DNA from: Candidatus Alloscillospira gallinarum
Lineage (GTDB): Bacteria; Bacillota; Clostridia; Oscillospirales; Oscillospiraceae
DNA length: 7,536 nt
Reading direction: 5' to 3'
Assembly: GCA_904420055.1 (NCBI GenBank)
Contig: CAJFTV010000010.1
Coordinates: forward strand, 1-7,536
Part shown: positions 1 to 5,221 of the stretch, piece after piece
Layout of the letters: the number at the start of each line of letters is the position of its first letter
Numbering within the stretch: the stretch's first letter is position 1
The notes under the pieces: model-generated
What the model saw: the letters and a program-made list of their open reading frames with translations, nothing else
The model's database searches: none
What the model was told of the DNA's origin: nothing
Translations under genes and position numbers: made by a program

Positions 1-4
1 CGTG

Positions 5-40
5 AAAGAAAAGCGGGACAGGTGATAAATACCTGTCCCG
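5..40 (-). terminator. Intrinsic terminator of the SDR gene
   Basis: A perfect 10-bp inverted repeat (CGGGACAGGT at 14-23, ACCTGTCCCG at 31-40) encloses a 7-nt loop. Read on the minus strand, the hairpin is followed by a T-rich run (CTTTTCTTTC, 4-13), as expected for Rho-independent termination. It begins 29 bp after the stop codon of the minus-strand dehydrogenase. The plus-strand side is followed by TTAAAAATTA and lacks a clean T run, so it probably works in one direction only. Confidence 0.85.
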
Positions 41-69
41 TTAAAAATTAAATTTGCAATACGGCAAGG

Positions 70-1041
70 TTATGCTTTTTTCTTGCTGGCGTCAACCCAG
101 TCTATGCCGGCTTTGGCCTTGCCGAAGCCGGAGGCCTCGAGCTCTTTGGAGGCCTTGACGGAGCGGCCGTCATCGGGCTCGTTTTCAGCCATTTTTTTCT
201 GACGCTCCTCAATGCGCTTCATGCCCTCCGGCGAGGTGTAGTCGATCATCTTGTCATAGATCTCCCGGAGACGCTGCGGGCCGTCAGTGTAGGGAGTGAC
301 GATGACCTGCTCGTTTTCAATGCCCTCTTTCAGCCAGCGAGCCAGCTCTATTGGCTCCATACCGTGGGAGTGGAACTCACGGAGGAAGCTTATCGTATCC
401 TCGGTCATGTTGTAGCCGGTGTTCTGCATGTTTTCCGGACGCGTCTTAAGCGCTTCAAAGATGTTGGATTTGATGTTTTCGGGGCAGATGACCGTGGCGC
501 CGATGCCATAGGGCTTAAGAGCGAGATAATATGATTCAATGAGGTTAATTACCGCAGCCTTTGCAGCGGAATAGGGGGCAGTTGTGGGACCGCCTGAGAA
601 GCCGCCCCATGAGGCCGTTGCAGCGATGTGTCCGCCCTTACCCGCCTTTACCATACGTGGAACAAAGGTGACAAGGCCGTTTATCACTCCGCCGAGATTT
701 ACGCCCATAACCCAGTCGAAGTCCTCATAAGTCGAGCATTCGGCAGGGCCGAATGTGTTGACGCCGGCGGTGAGGATAAGAAGCTGTGGAGGAGTTCCGT
801 AGACCTTCTCCACCTCGTCTGCTGCTGCGGCAAAGCCAGCCCTGTCTGTCACGTCCAGACGGATTGCGTGGGCTTCAATGTTTTTTGACTTTAAGTACTC
901 CATGGCGCTGTCAAGATGGTCCTGCCTTACATCGGCGATGACAACCTTCATGCCCTCCAGGCCGAACAGTTCCGCCTGGCCAAGGCCGGCGCCGGAGGCA
1001 CCGCCTGTTATAAACGCAACTTTTCCTGTAAAATCTTTCAT
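70..1041 (-). CDS. SDR-family NAD(H)-dependent dehydrogenase/reductase
   Basis: A 323-residue classical short-chain dehydrogenase/reductase, expected to be cytosolic, interconverting a hydroxyl and a carbonyl with a nicotinamide cofactor. The N-terminal Rossmann motif TGGASGAG (12-19) fits TGxxxGxG. Asp37 at the end of strand 2 suggests NAD(H) over NADP(H). Asp63 (LDVTD), Asn115, Ser144 and the Tyr157-Ser-Ala-Ala-Lys161 motif complete the catalytic tetrad. The usual NNAG motif reads LTAG (90-93). At 323 residues it is longer than the typical 250; the extra length is a charged C-terminal tail from about residue 255, ending in a lysine-rich stretch. The start is supported by AAGGAG (1049-1054) 7 nt upstream. 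It has its own promoter and terminator, so it can be a single-gene unit. The substrate is unknown. Hydroxysteroid, bile-acid, flavonoid or 3-oxoacyl type activities are all possible for the family, and none is favoured by sequence alone. Confidence 0.9.
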   Translation of the reverse strand: MKDFTGKVAFITGGASGAGLGQAELFGLEGMKVVIADVRQDHLDSAMEYLKSKNIEAHAIRLDVTDRAGFAAAADEVEKVYGTPPQLLILTAGVNTFGPAECSTYEDFDWVMGVNLGGVINGLVTFVPRMVKAGKGGHIAATASWGGFSGGPTTAPYSAAKAAVINLIESYYLALKPYGIGATVICPENIKSNIFEALKTRPENMQNTGYNMTEDTISFLREFHSHGMEPIELARWLKEGIENEQVIVTPYTDGPQRLREIYDKMIDYTSPEGMKRIEERQKKMAENEPDDGRSVKASKELEASGFGKAKAGIDWVDASKKKA

Positions 1042-1155
1042 TGTAACGCTCCTTAGTTATATATTTTTTCTCATTCTATCCCATCTTTTCACTGCAAGTC
1101 AAGAGCGCCGGAGACTTTCGGGCAATACTTTAAATATTGTACATGGAGCGTTACA
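1042..1155. repeat. Perfect 11-bp inverted repeat flanking the SDR leader
   Basis: TGTAACGCTCC (1042-1052) and GGAGCGTTACA (1145-1155) are exact reverse complements, 92 bp apart. On the minus strand the upstream arm contains the stop codon of the DUF6512-like gene. The downstream arm contains most of the SDR Shine-Dalgarno and reaches the base next to its ATG. In a read-through mRNA the arms could pair and hide the SDR ribosome site. A transcript from the internal promoter lacks the upstream arm. The region also holds a weak AT-rich palindrome (1123-1139, 7 of 8 pairs) and no convincing terminator for the upstream gene. Confidence 0.6.
1073..1102 (-). promoter_or_regulatory. Sigma-A-like promoter for the SDR gene
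   Basis: On the minus strand, TTGACT (1097-1102) is separated by 18 bp from TAGAAT (1073-1078), each matching consensus at 5 of 6 positions. A start near 1066 would give a leader of about 25 nt carrying the AAGGAG ribosome site. It lies between the DUF6512-like gene and the SDR gene, so the SDR gene can be transcribed independently of its upstream neighbour. Confidence 0.6.
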
Positions 1156-1657
1156 GCTGGGCAAAAAGGGCTATGTCAGGGGGATAGAAGGTAAACTGCA
1201 AAAACAGAAAGCTTATGGCTATGGCAAAAAGTATGGCCGGGATAAAGAGTTTTTTGCCCCAGCGCGTGCGGCAAATACGATAGGCCACGGCAAAGGATAC
1301 AGCGTTAGACACGTAAAAGCTCGCGATGTCCACGGCGGCGATGTCACGGCCGGTGAAAAATGTGTAGGTGTAGTATATGACCGGTATTAGTATGCACCCT
1401 ATAATGTTTCCCAACGTAATGGCGGAAAACAGCTGGGGATATCCGTCGCGCATTTTGAAATGGCAGAGAAGGGAAAAGAGCAGCGTTGGAAACCACAGGA
1501 GCTTTATGTGCTCCCAAATGGACTCGTTTACGGGTGAAAACAGGCCAATTACCTGGTTCGAGCCGGACCACTCATAAAAAAAGTGAGCGAGCGTTCCGAG
1601 TATTGAGACAAATATAAAGCCTGTAACGGCATAATTCTTGTATTTTCGTTTTTCCAT
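1151..1657 (-). CDS. DUF6512-like small integral membrane protein
   Basis: A 168-residue multi-pass membrane protein of unknown function. It has about five hydrophobic segments. Counting from the ATG at 1657, they lie near residues 9-28, 51-67, 75-101, 109-127 and 137-154. The short N-terminal head is basic (KRKYK), consistent with a cytoplasmic N-terminus. The conserved-looking block FSPVNESIWEHIKLL after the first segment and a C-terminal FYPPDIALF are what I associate with the DUF6512 family of Firmicutes; this is recall, not a search. I choose the ATG at 1657 because GGTGAT (1662-1667, complementary to the 16S rRNA tail) sits 4 nt upstream. An in-frame GTG at 1666 would add three residues but lies inside that ribosome site and has none of its own. 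It precedes the SDR gene by 109 bp on the same strand, so co-transcription is possible but not shown. Confidence 0.75.
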   Translation of the reverse strand: MEKRKYKNYAVTGFIFVSILGTLAHFFYEWSGSNQVIGLFSPVNESIWEHIKLLWFPTLLFSLLCHFKMRDGYPQLFSAITLGNIIGCILIPVIYYTYTFFTGRDIAAVDIASFYVSNAVSFAVAYRICRTRWGKKLFIPAILFAIAISFLFLQFTFYPPDIALFAQL

Positions 1658-1674
1658 AGTTATCACCGTAGAGT

Positions 1675-1680
1675 ATTATA
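1675..1680 (-). promoter_or_regulatory. Possible -10 element for the DUF6512-like gene
   Basis: A perfect TATAAT on the minus strand lies 18 bp upstream of the preferred ATG, so transcription would begin around 1668 with a very short leader just holding the GGTGAT site. No good -35 is seen at 17-18 bp spacing (GTATGG or CGTATG), so the call is weak. Confidence 0.3.
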
Positions 1681-1760
1681 TGTAAGTTTTATGTTTCCCA
1701 TACGCCGGACTGAATTTGGACGCCAAAAGGTACCATGTCATGCGTGATTTTATGGAATTT

Positions 1761-1796
1761 ATACATATTTTGTATGGTGAAATTATGATTTTTCAC
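1761..1796. promoter_or_regulatory. Adjacent inverted repeats upstream of the ene-reductase promoter (candidate operator)
   Basis: Two short perfect inverted repeats lie side by side immediately before the predicted -35: ATACA-N5-TGTAT (1761-1775) and GTGAAA-N8-TTTCAC (1777-1796). They fall in an AT-rich stretch where short palindromes can arise by chance. Their position abutting the promoter makes a regulator-binding site plausible. No local gene is an obvious candidate regulator except the distant TetR, whose own palindrome looks different. Confidence 0.3.
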
Positions 1797-1825
1797 TTTA
1801 CAAAAATGCATACATACGTTATTCT
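1797..1825 (+). promoter_or_regulatory. Candidate promoter for the ene-reductase gene
   Basis: TTTACA (1797-1802, 5 of 6 to consensus) and TATTCT (1820-1825, 4 of 6, keeping the key A and final T) are spaced by 17 bp. Transcription would start near 1832, giving a leader of about 54 nt that begins at a small hairpin and ends in a strong ribosome site. Confidence 0.45.
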
Positions 1826-1832
1826 TTTTTAT

Positions 1833-1849
1833 TGTGGGCCTGTCCCACA
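1833..1849 (+). other. Small hairpin at the start of the ene-reductase leader
   Basis: TGTGGG (1833-1838) and CCCACA (1844-1849) form a 6-bp stem with a 5-nt loop, right at the predicted transcript start and about 20 nt before the ribosome site. A T-rich run lies before it and none after, so it is not a terminator. It could stabilise the 5' end of the mRNA or be part of an operator. It does not occlude the ribosome site. Confidence 0.4.
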
Positions 1850-1885
1850 GTACAGTAGACATCACAAAGGGAGGACTAAGGTTTT

Positions 1886-3850
1886 ATGCACAACTGCAAA
1901 TATCCACATCTTTTTTCACCGATAATTTTGGCGAACACATATTTCAAAAACAGAATTTTTGCCTCGCCTCAGGGAACGAGCTACAGCACTTACGGCAATC
2001 AGCCCACGGACGAGGATATGGCGTTTTATGAGAGAAAGGCCATAGGCGGCGCGGCCTCAGTATGTATTGGAGACGCGGTAGTCGACAGCACTTACGGCCT
2101 TGGAAACGGCCCGCACATGCACATGGACGACTGGTCAAATGCTGTGCACCTCAACAGAATGGCAAGAGGGATTAACCGCCACGGCGCCGTGAGCTCCATA
2201 GAGCTCAACCACTGCGGAAGCAGCGCCCGCGTGTCCTTTGACATGGGAAACACAATTTATGGTCCTGTAGCCAAGAAGACGGAGAACTTTCACCACGGAA
2301 TGGCCCCCATCTATGCGGAAGAGATGCCACCGGAGATTATTGAGCGCACAATAAACAAGTTTGCGGACGCGGCATATATGGCAAAGCGTTCCGGATTTGG
2401 CATGGTTACGCTCCACGGCGGCCACGGGTGGCTTCTCACACAGTTTATGCACCCCACAAACACGCGGCATGACGAGTGGGGAGGCTCCTTTGAAAACCGC
2501 ATGCGTCTGCCGATTGCCGTATGCGATGCCATAAGGAAAAAATGCGGCCCCAACTTTGTAATTGAGATGCGTATCTCCGGGTCAGAGGTTTATGAGGGCG
2601 GCTATGACCTTGATTACGGAATTCAGATTGCAAAGGCACTTGACGGGCACCTTGACCTTATTCACGTGTCCGCAGGCTGCCATGAGGTTGAAGAGGTATT
2701 TACGGTTACACACCCCTCAATGTTCCTTGAAGACGGTGTAAATGTAAAGTATGCCGCTGAGATTAAAAAGCATGTGAAAACTGCTGTCGCCACCGTGGGC
2801 TCACTCTCGGACCCCGAGATGATGGAGGAGATTATCGCCAGCGGCAAGGCCGACGTTGTAGAGATTGCAAGAGGCATAATGGCTGACACCGACCTTCCCA
2901 AGAAGGCACAGTCCGGACGGGACGATGAGATTACCCAGTGCCTGCGCTGCTTTGCCTGCTTTTCACACCTTCTCCAGGGCGAGGAGTACAGCTGCGCCGT
3001 AAACCCGAAAATAGGCCACGCTTTAAATGAGATGTATCAGCGTCCCGCGGAGGTTAAAAAGAAAGTCCTTGTTGTTGGCGGCGGCATCGGCGGCATGACG
3101 GCGGCTCTCACGGCTGCTGAGCAGGGACATGAGGTAATTCTCTGCGAGAAATCGGGAGAGCTCGGCGGTGTGCTCCGCTGCGAGGGCAAGGTGCCCTTTA
3201 AAAAGCACCTCCACGAGTACCTTGACCATCAGGCACTTATGATTTCCCGGGCAGCGATAGATGTGCGGCTTAACACTGAGGTGACACCTGAGTACGCGGA
3301 AGAGATTGGCGCAGACGCCATAATCTGCTGCATCGGCGCAGTTGCCAGCGTGCCTCCAATTCCCGGAATTGACGGAAAGAACGTCATGTCTGCGGAGGAC
3401 GCGTACCGCAATCCTGAAAAGACCGGAGAGAATGTTGTAATTCTCGGCGGCGGACTTGTGGGAACCGAGCTCAGCGTATTTTTGGGAATGCAGGGCAAAA
3501 AGTGTACAATCCTTGAAATGGCGCCGGAACTCAATTACGGCGGAAACATTCTCCAGGGACAGGCTCTGACTCTCCAGTATCCCAAATACGGCATTGAGAT
3601 TCACACCGGGACAAAGGCCGTTGAGGTAAACAGTGATGGTGTTGTAGGTGAGAAAGACGGGGAGAAGACCCTGTACAGGGCTGACACCGTTATAACCGCT
3701 ATGGGTATGAAGCCGTTAAGAGATGAGGCACTTGCCCTGCGCCTCTGCGCACCGGAGTTCTATCTTACAGGTGACTGCCGCTTCCCCAAGAGCATGAGGG
3801 AGGCCAACTGGGACGCTTATCAGGCGGCTCTGGACATCGGAAAGAAATAA
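1886..3850 (+). CDS. NADH:flavin oxidoreductase, OYE/2,4-dienoyl-CoA reductase-type ene-reductase (FMN, Fe-S, FAD)
   Basis: A 654-residue, three-part flavoenzyme of the FadH/enoate-reductase/BaiCD class, which passes electrons from NAD(P)H via FAD and a [4Fe-4S] cluster to FMN to reduce an activated C=C bond. Residues 1-345 form the FMN TIM barrel (NRIFASPQG at 22-30, HGGHGWLL at 177-184, RISGS at 229-233, ARGIMAD at 328-334). Cys352, Cys355, Cys358 and Cys370 (CX2CX2CX11C) ligate the cluster. A Rossmann motif GGGIGG (398-403) with Glu421 binds FAD, GGGLVG (521-526) with Glu544 is the NAD(P)H site, and TGD (628-630) is the closing FAD motif. Trp182 stands where many OYE enzymes have the proton-donor Tyr, and Glu106 where the flavin-contacting Gln usually is. 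Full length for the class, no frameshift. A GGGAGG ribosome site (1869-1874) lies 11 nt before the ATG. Substrate unknown; the class includes enoate, bile-acid, steroid and daidzein reductases. Confidence 0.93.
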   Translation: MHNCKYPHLFSPIILANTYFKNRIFASPQGTSYSTYGNQPTDEDMAFYERKAIGGAASVCIGDAVVDSTYGLGNGPHMHMDDWSNAVHLNRMARGINRHGAVSSIELNHCGSSARVSFDMGNTIYGPVAKKTENFHHGMAPIYAEEMPPEIIERTINKFADAAYMAKRSGFGMVTLHGGHGWLLTQFMHPTNTRHDEWGGSFENRMRLPIAVCDAIRKKCGPNFVIEMRISGSEVYEGGYDLDYGIQIAKALDGHLDLIHVSAGCHEVEEVFTVTHPSMFLEDGVNVKYAAEIKKHVKTAVATVGSLSDPEMMEEIIASGKADVVEIARGIMADTDLPKKAQSGRDDEITQCLRCFACFSHLLQGEEYSCAVNPKIGHALNEMYQRPAEVKKKVLVVGGGIGGMTAALTAAEQGHEVILCEKSGELGGVLRCEGKVPFKKHLHEYLDHQALMISRAAIDVRLNTEVTPEYAEEIGADAIICCIGAVASVPPIPGIDGKNVMSAEDAYRNPEKTGENVVILGGGLVGTELSVFLGMQGKKCTILEMAPELNYGGNILQGQALTLQYPKYGIEIHTGTKAVEVNSDGVVGEKDGEKTLYRADTVITAMGMKPLRDEALALRLCAPEFYLTGDCRFPKSMREANWDAYQAALDIGKK

Positions 3851-3865
3851 GATATGAAACCTAAG

Positions 3866-3901
3866 AAAACAGTGCGGCAAACTTTGTGCCGCACTGTTTT
3901 T
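3866..3901. terminator. Bidirectional intrinsic terminator between ene-reductase and amidase
   Basis: A perfect 14-bp inverted repeat (3866-3879 and 3887-3900) with loop AACTTTG. The arms begin with AAAA and end with TTTT, so both transcripts end in a U-tract after a GC-rich stem. It lies in the 55-bp gap between two convergent stop codons and should serve the plus-strand ene-reductase and the minus-strand amidase alike. Confidence 0.92.
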
Positions 3902-3905
3902 ACTA

Positions 3906-4691
3906 TTAAAGCCCTAAGAGCTTTGTAAAGGTCTCTTTGCCGGCAAGACCGTCGGCAAGGATTTTTTTGTCCTTCTGGTATTTTGTTACGGCCGCTTTTG
4001 TAGCCGGGCCAAATGAGCCGTCAGCGCCGTAGCCTTCCATGGTATAGCCACGTCCCAAAAGGAGAATCTGAAGTGCCCGCACGTCCTCGCCGGAGTCCCC
4101 TTCGCCGAGAAGGTTTAAAGTGAGAGGGACAGGGTCGCGGGGAGTGTCTGACTTTGGAAGCTCGTCTGAGGTGTCCTCTGCCGTAAATGAAATTCCTGCG
4201 CCGGCGCATATGCCCTTTGCGATGGCCTTTCCTATGCTGTCTGTGTTCTCTATTATCCACTTTGCCGTATCGGCACTGTCATGGAACTCGCATTCGCAGT
4301 AGACCGCGGCGGCGTTTGTGGCCCGCAGTTCCGCAAAATTCGCAGTTTTAAGTCCCCGGTCAGAACTCAAGGTGAGGGCCGCCACCTCTTCATAAATCGG
4401 TTTCGCGTATTTAAGCTGGTTCTGGCTGCCGGAAAATGTGTATACCTCACAGCCACGTCCGCCGCCGGCGTTTGTGTGTATGCACACGTGGAGCTCGGCT
4501 CCCCAGACGTTGGAATCGTTTATGCTGGTGTTCATGTTCTGCCCCGCGGGGGCTCTTTTGACCTCTAAACCGTTTGCGGCGAGGTATTTTTCACATGCCT
4601 CGGCAATCCTGTTGCACTGTGCCATCTCGTTTGTATTTCCGTATGAGTACAGGTTGTCATACTGGTTTGACGGTGACAGATAAACTTTCAT
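3906..4691 (-). CDS. N-acetylmuramoyl-L-alanine amidase with C-terminal peptidoglycan-binding domain (phage-type endolysin)
   Basis: A 261-residue endolysin-like enzyme predicted to cut the amide bond between N-acetylmuramic acid and L-alanine in peptidoglycan. Residues 1-165 form an Amidase_3-type catalytic domain. Glu22 (GNTNE) and His72 (CIHTNA, 70-75) are the expected zinc ligands, and Glu133 (YCECEF) the catalytic Glu. The usual first zinc His in a DPGHGG-like motif is replaced by SPSNQ (6-10), seemingly typical of a clostridial/phage subfamily. A Pro/Asp/Thr-rich linker (about 172-190) leads to one PG_binding_1 domain (194-260: GDSGEDVRALQ, DGSFGPATKAAV, DGLAGKETF). There is no signal peptide, so export would need the holin or cell lysis. 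The ATG overlaps the holin stop codon (ATGA), and GGAGGT (4703-4708) lies 11 nt upstream within the holin gene, implying translational coupling. No tail, capsid or integrase gene is nearby. Confidence 0.88.
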   Translation of the reverse strand: MKVYLSPSNQYDNLYSYGNTNEMAQCNRIAEACEKYLAANGLEVKRAPAGQNMNTSINDSNVWGAELHVCIHTNAGGGRGCEVYTFSGSQNQLKYAKPIYEEVAALTLSSDRGLKTANFAELRATNAAAVYCECEFHDSADTAKWIIENTDSIGKAIAKGICAGAGISFTAEDTSDELPKSDTPRDPVPLTLNLLGEGDSGEDVRALQILLLGRGYTMEGYGADGSFGPATKAAVTKYQKDKKILADGLAGKETFTKLLGL

Positions 4692-4957
4692 TCTTTTTTG
4701 CTACCTCCGGCCATGTTTTTCATCGCCTCATAGAGCCCTGTGGAGGCAAGGCCTGACACAAGTCCGCCGAGAACGACCTCCGGAGTGATACTCCAGTGTA
4801 CCCACATGTTCAGCAGTATGCCCAGTACGCCCATAATCAGCGGTATAAACTTCTTGACAGCCTCGGCCGGTATGAGCTTTTTCAGGATATAACCGACGCA
4901 CATACATATACCCATTACAATTATGACGACATAATCCTGTAATGCTGACAAATCCAT
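4688..4957 (-). CDS. Phage holin family protein
   Basis: An 89-residue small membrane protein with two clear hydrophobic segments (about 9-26 and 36-55), a third glycine-rich hydrophobic stretch (61-78), and a charged, lysine-rich C-terminus (GGSKKE). The block TPEVVLGGLVSGLASTGLYEA (58-78) is characteristic, in my recall, of a Firmicute phage holin group similar to Hol44 (Phage_holin_5_2). The exact family should be treated as tentative. Holins form membrane lesions that let the endolysin reach the wall. It is the first gene of a two-gene cassette, with its stop codon overlapping the amidase ATG by 4 bp. AAGGAG (4966-4971) lies 8 nt before its ATG. In this context it could serve prophage-style lysis or non-lytic release of wall hydrolases or other proteins. 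Confidence 0.85.
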   Translation of the reverse strand: MDLSALQDYVVIIVMGICMCVGYILKKLIPAEAVKKFIPLIMGVLGILLNMWVHWSITPEVVLGGLVSGLASTGLYEAMKNMAGGSKKE

Positions 4958-5133
4958 TTAATCAACTCCTTTACCATAAGGCGCGGGGCGAATGATGCCT
5001 TTGGCGCCTCACGACATTATATTCTGAGAGAAGGACGCGGGACACCGCGCCGCCTCTACACTCAATCGGCGGCACATGGGGTAAAGTTGTATCAAATTGT
5101 ACAACCATGCGGTGAGAAAATTGTTCCGCACAT
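4958..5133. other. Divergent intergenic region between holin and MATE genes
   Basis: No gene is seen. For the minus-strand holin there is a perfect TATAAT (5016-5021) but no good -35 at 17-18 bp, so its promoter is only tentative. A GC-rich structured patch follows: CGCGG-GACA-CCGCG (5036-5049) overlaps GCCGCC-N13-GGCGGC (5049-5073). Closer to the holin, AGGCGC and GCGCCT (4979-4984, 5004-5009) could pair in its leader. GTTGTA-N8-TACAAC (5086-5105) is a perfect 6-bp inverted repeat and a possible operator. None is followed by a T run, so none is called a terminator. Confidence 0.4.
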
Positions 5134-5167
5134 AAAATGATAATTGGGTATTCGTAATTGTTATTTT
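5134..5167. promoter_or_regulatory. Imperfect palindrome over the MATE -35 (candidate operator)
   Basis: AAAATGATAATT (5134-5145) and AATTGTTATTTT (5156-5167) are reverse complements at 10 of 12 positions with a 10-bp spacer. The right arm covers the -35 hexamer of the MATE promoter (5158-5163), so a dimeric repressor bound here would block RNA polymerase. MATE genes are often controlled by MarR- or TetR-type repressors. The sequence does not resemble the palindrome at 7512-7536, so the local TetR is not an obvious ligand. Confidence 0.4.
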
Positions 5168-5186
5168 TTACATGGTGTGTTATACT
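5158..5186 (+). promoter_or_regulatory. Promoter of the MATE gene (extended -10)
   Basis: TTGTTA (5158-5163) and TATACT (5181-5186) are spaced by exactly 17 bp, and TGT (5178-5180) directly before the -10 makes it an extended -10 promoter. A start near 5193 would leave a leader of about 29 nt ending in GAAGGGG. Confidence 0.7.
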
Positions 5187-5221
5187 GTCTTACAATGCAA
5201 AATTTTATAGAAGGGGATTAA

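Noticed and set aside
628..1390. Two plus-strand open frames (628-888, 878-1390) opposite the SDR and DUF6512-like genes
   Set aside because: Both are antisense to genes with clear family motifs; the second spans the SDR promoter and intergenic gap and shows no domain.
1664..1666. GTG start for the DUF6512-like gene
   Set aside because: The GTG is inside GGTGAT, which is well placed as the ribosome site for the ATG at 1657, and the GTG has no ribosome site of its own.
3023..3604. A 193-codon open frame on the minus strand
   Set aside because: It lies wholly inside the well-supported ene-reductase gene, and its translation shows no recognisable domain. It is a shadow of the GC-biased coding frame.
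1886..3850. Assignment as BaiCD, FadH, bilirubin reductase or daidzein reductase
   Set aside because: Domain order fits the whole class, but no substrate-specific residue is visible. The HGGHGWLL stretch does not show the HGDR-type active-site motif I associate with bilirubin reductase, and no bai or equol genes are nearby.
3906..4957. A full prophage
   Set aside because: Only the holin and amidase are phage-like. There is no integrase, terminase, portal, tail or repressor gene, and both flanks are ordinary bacterial genes.
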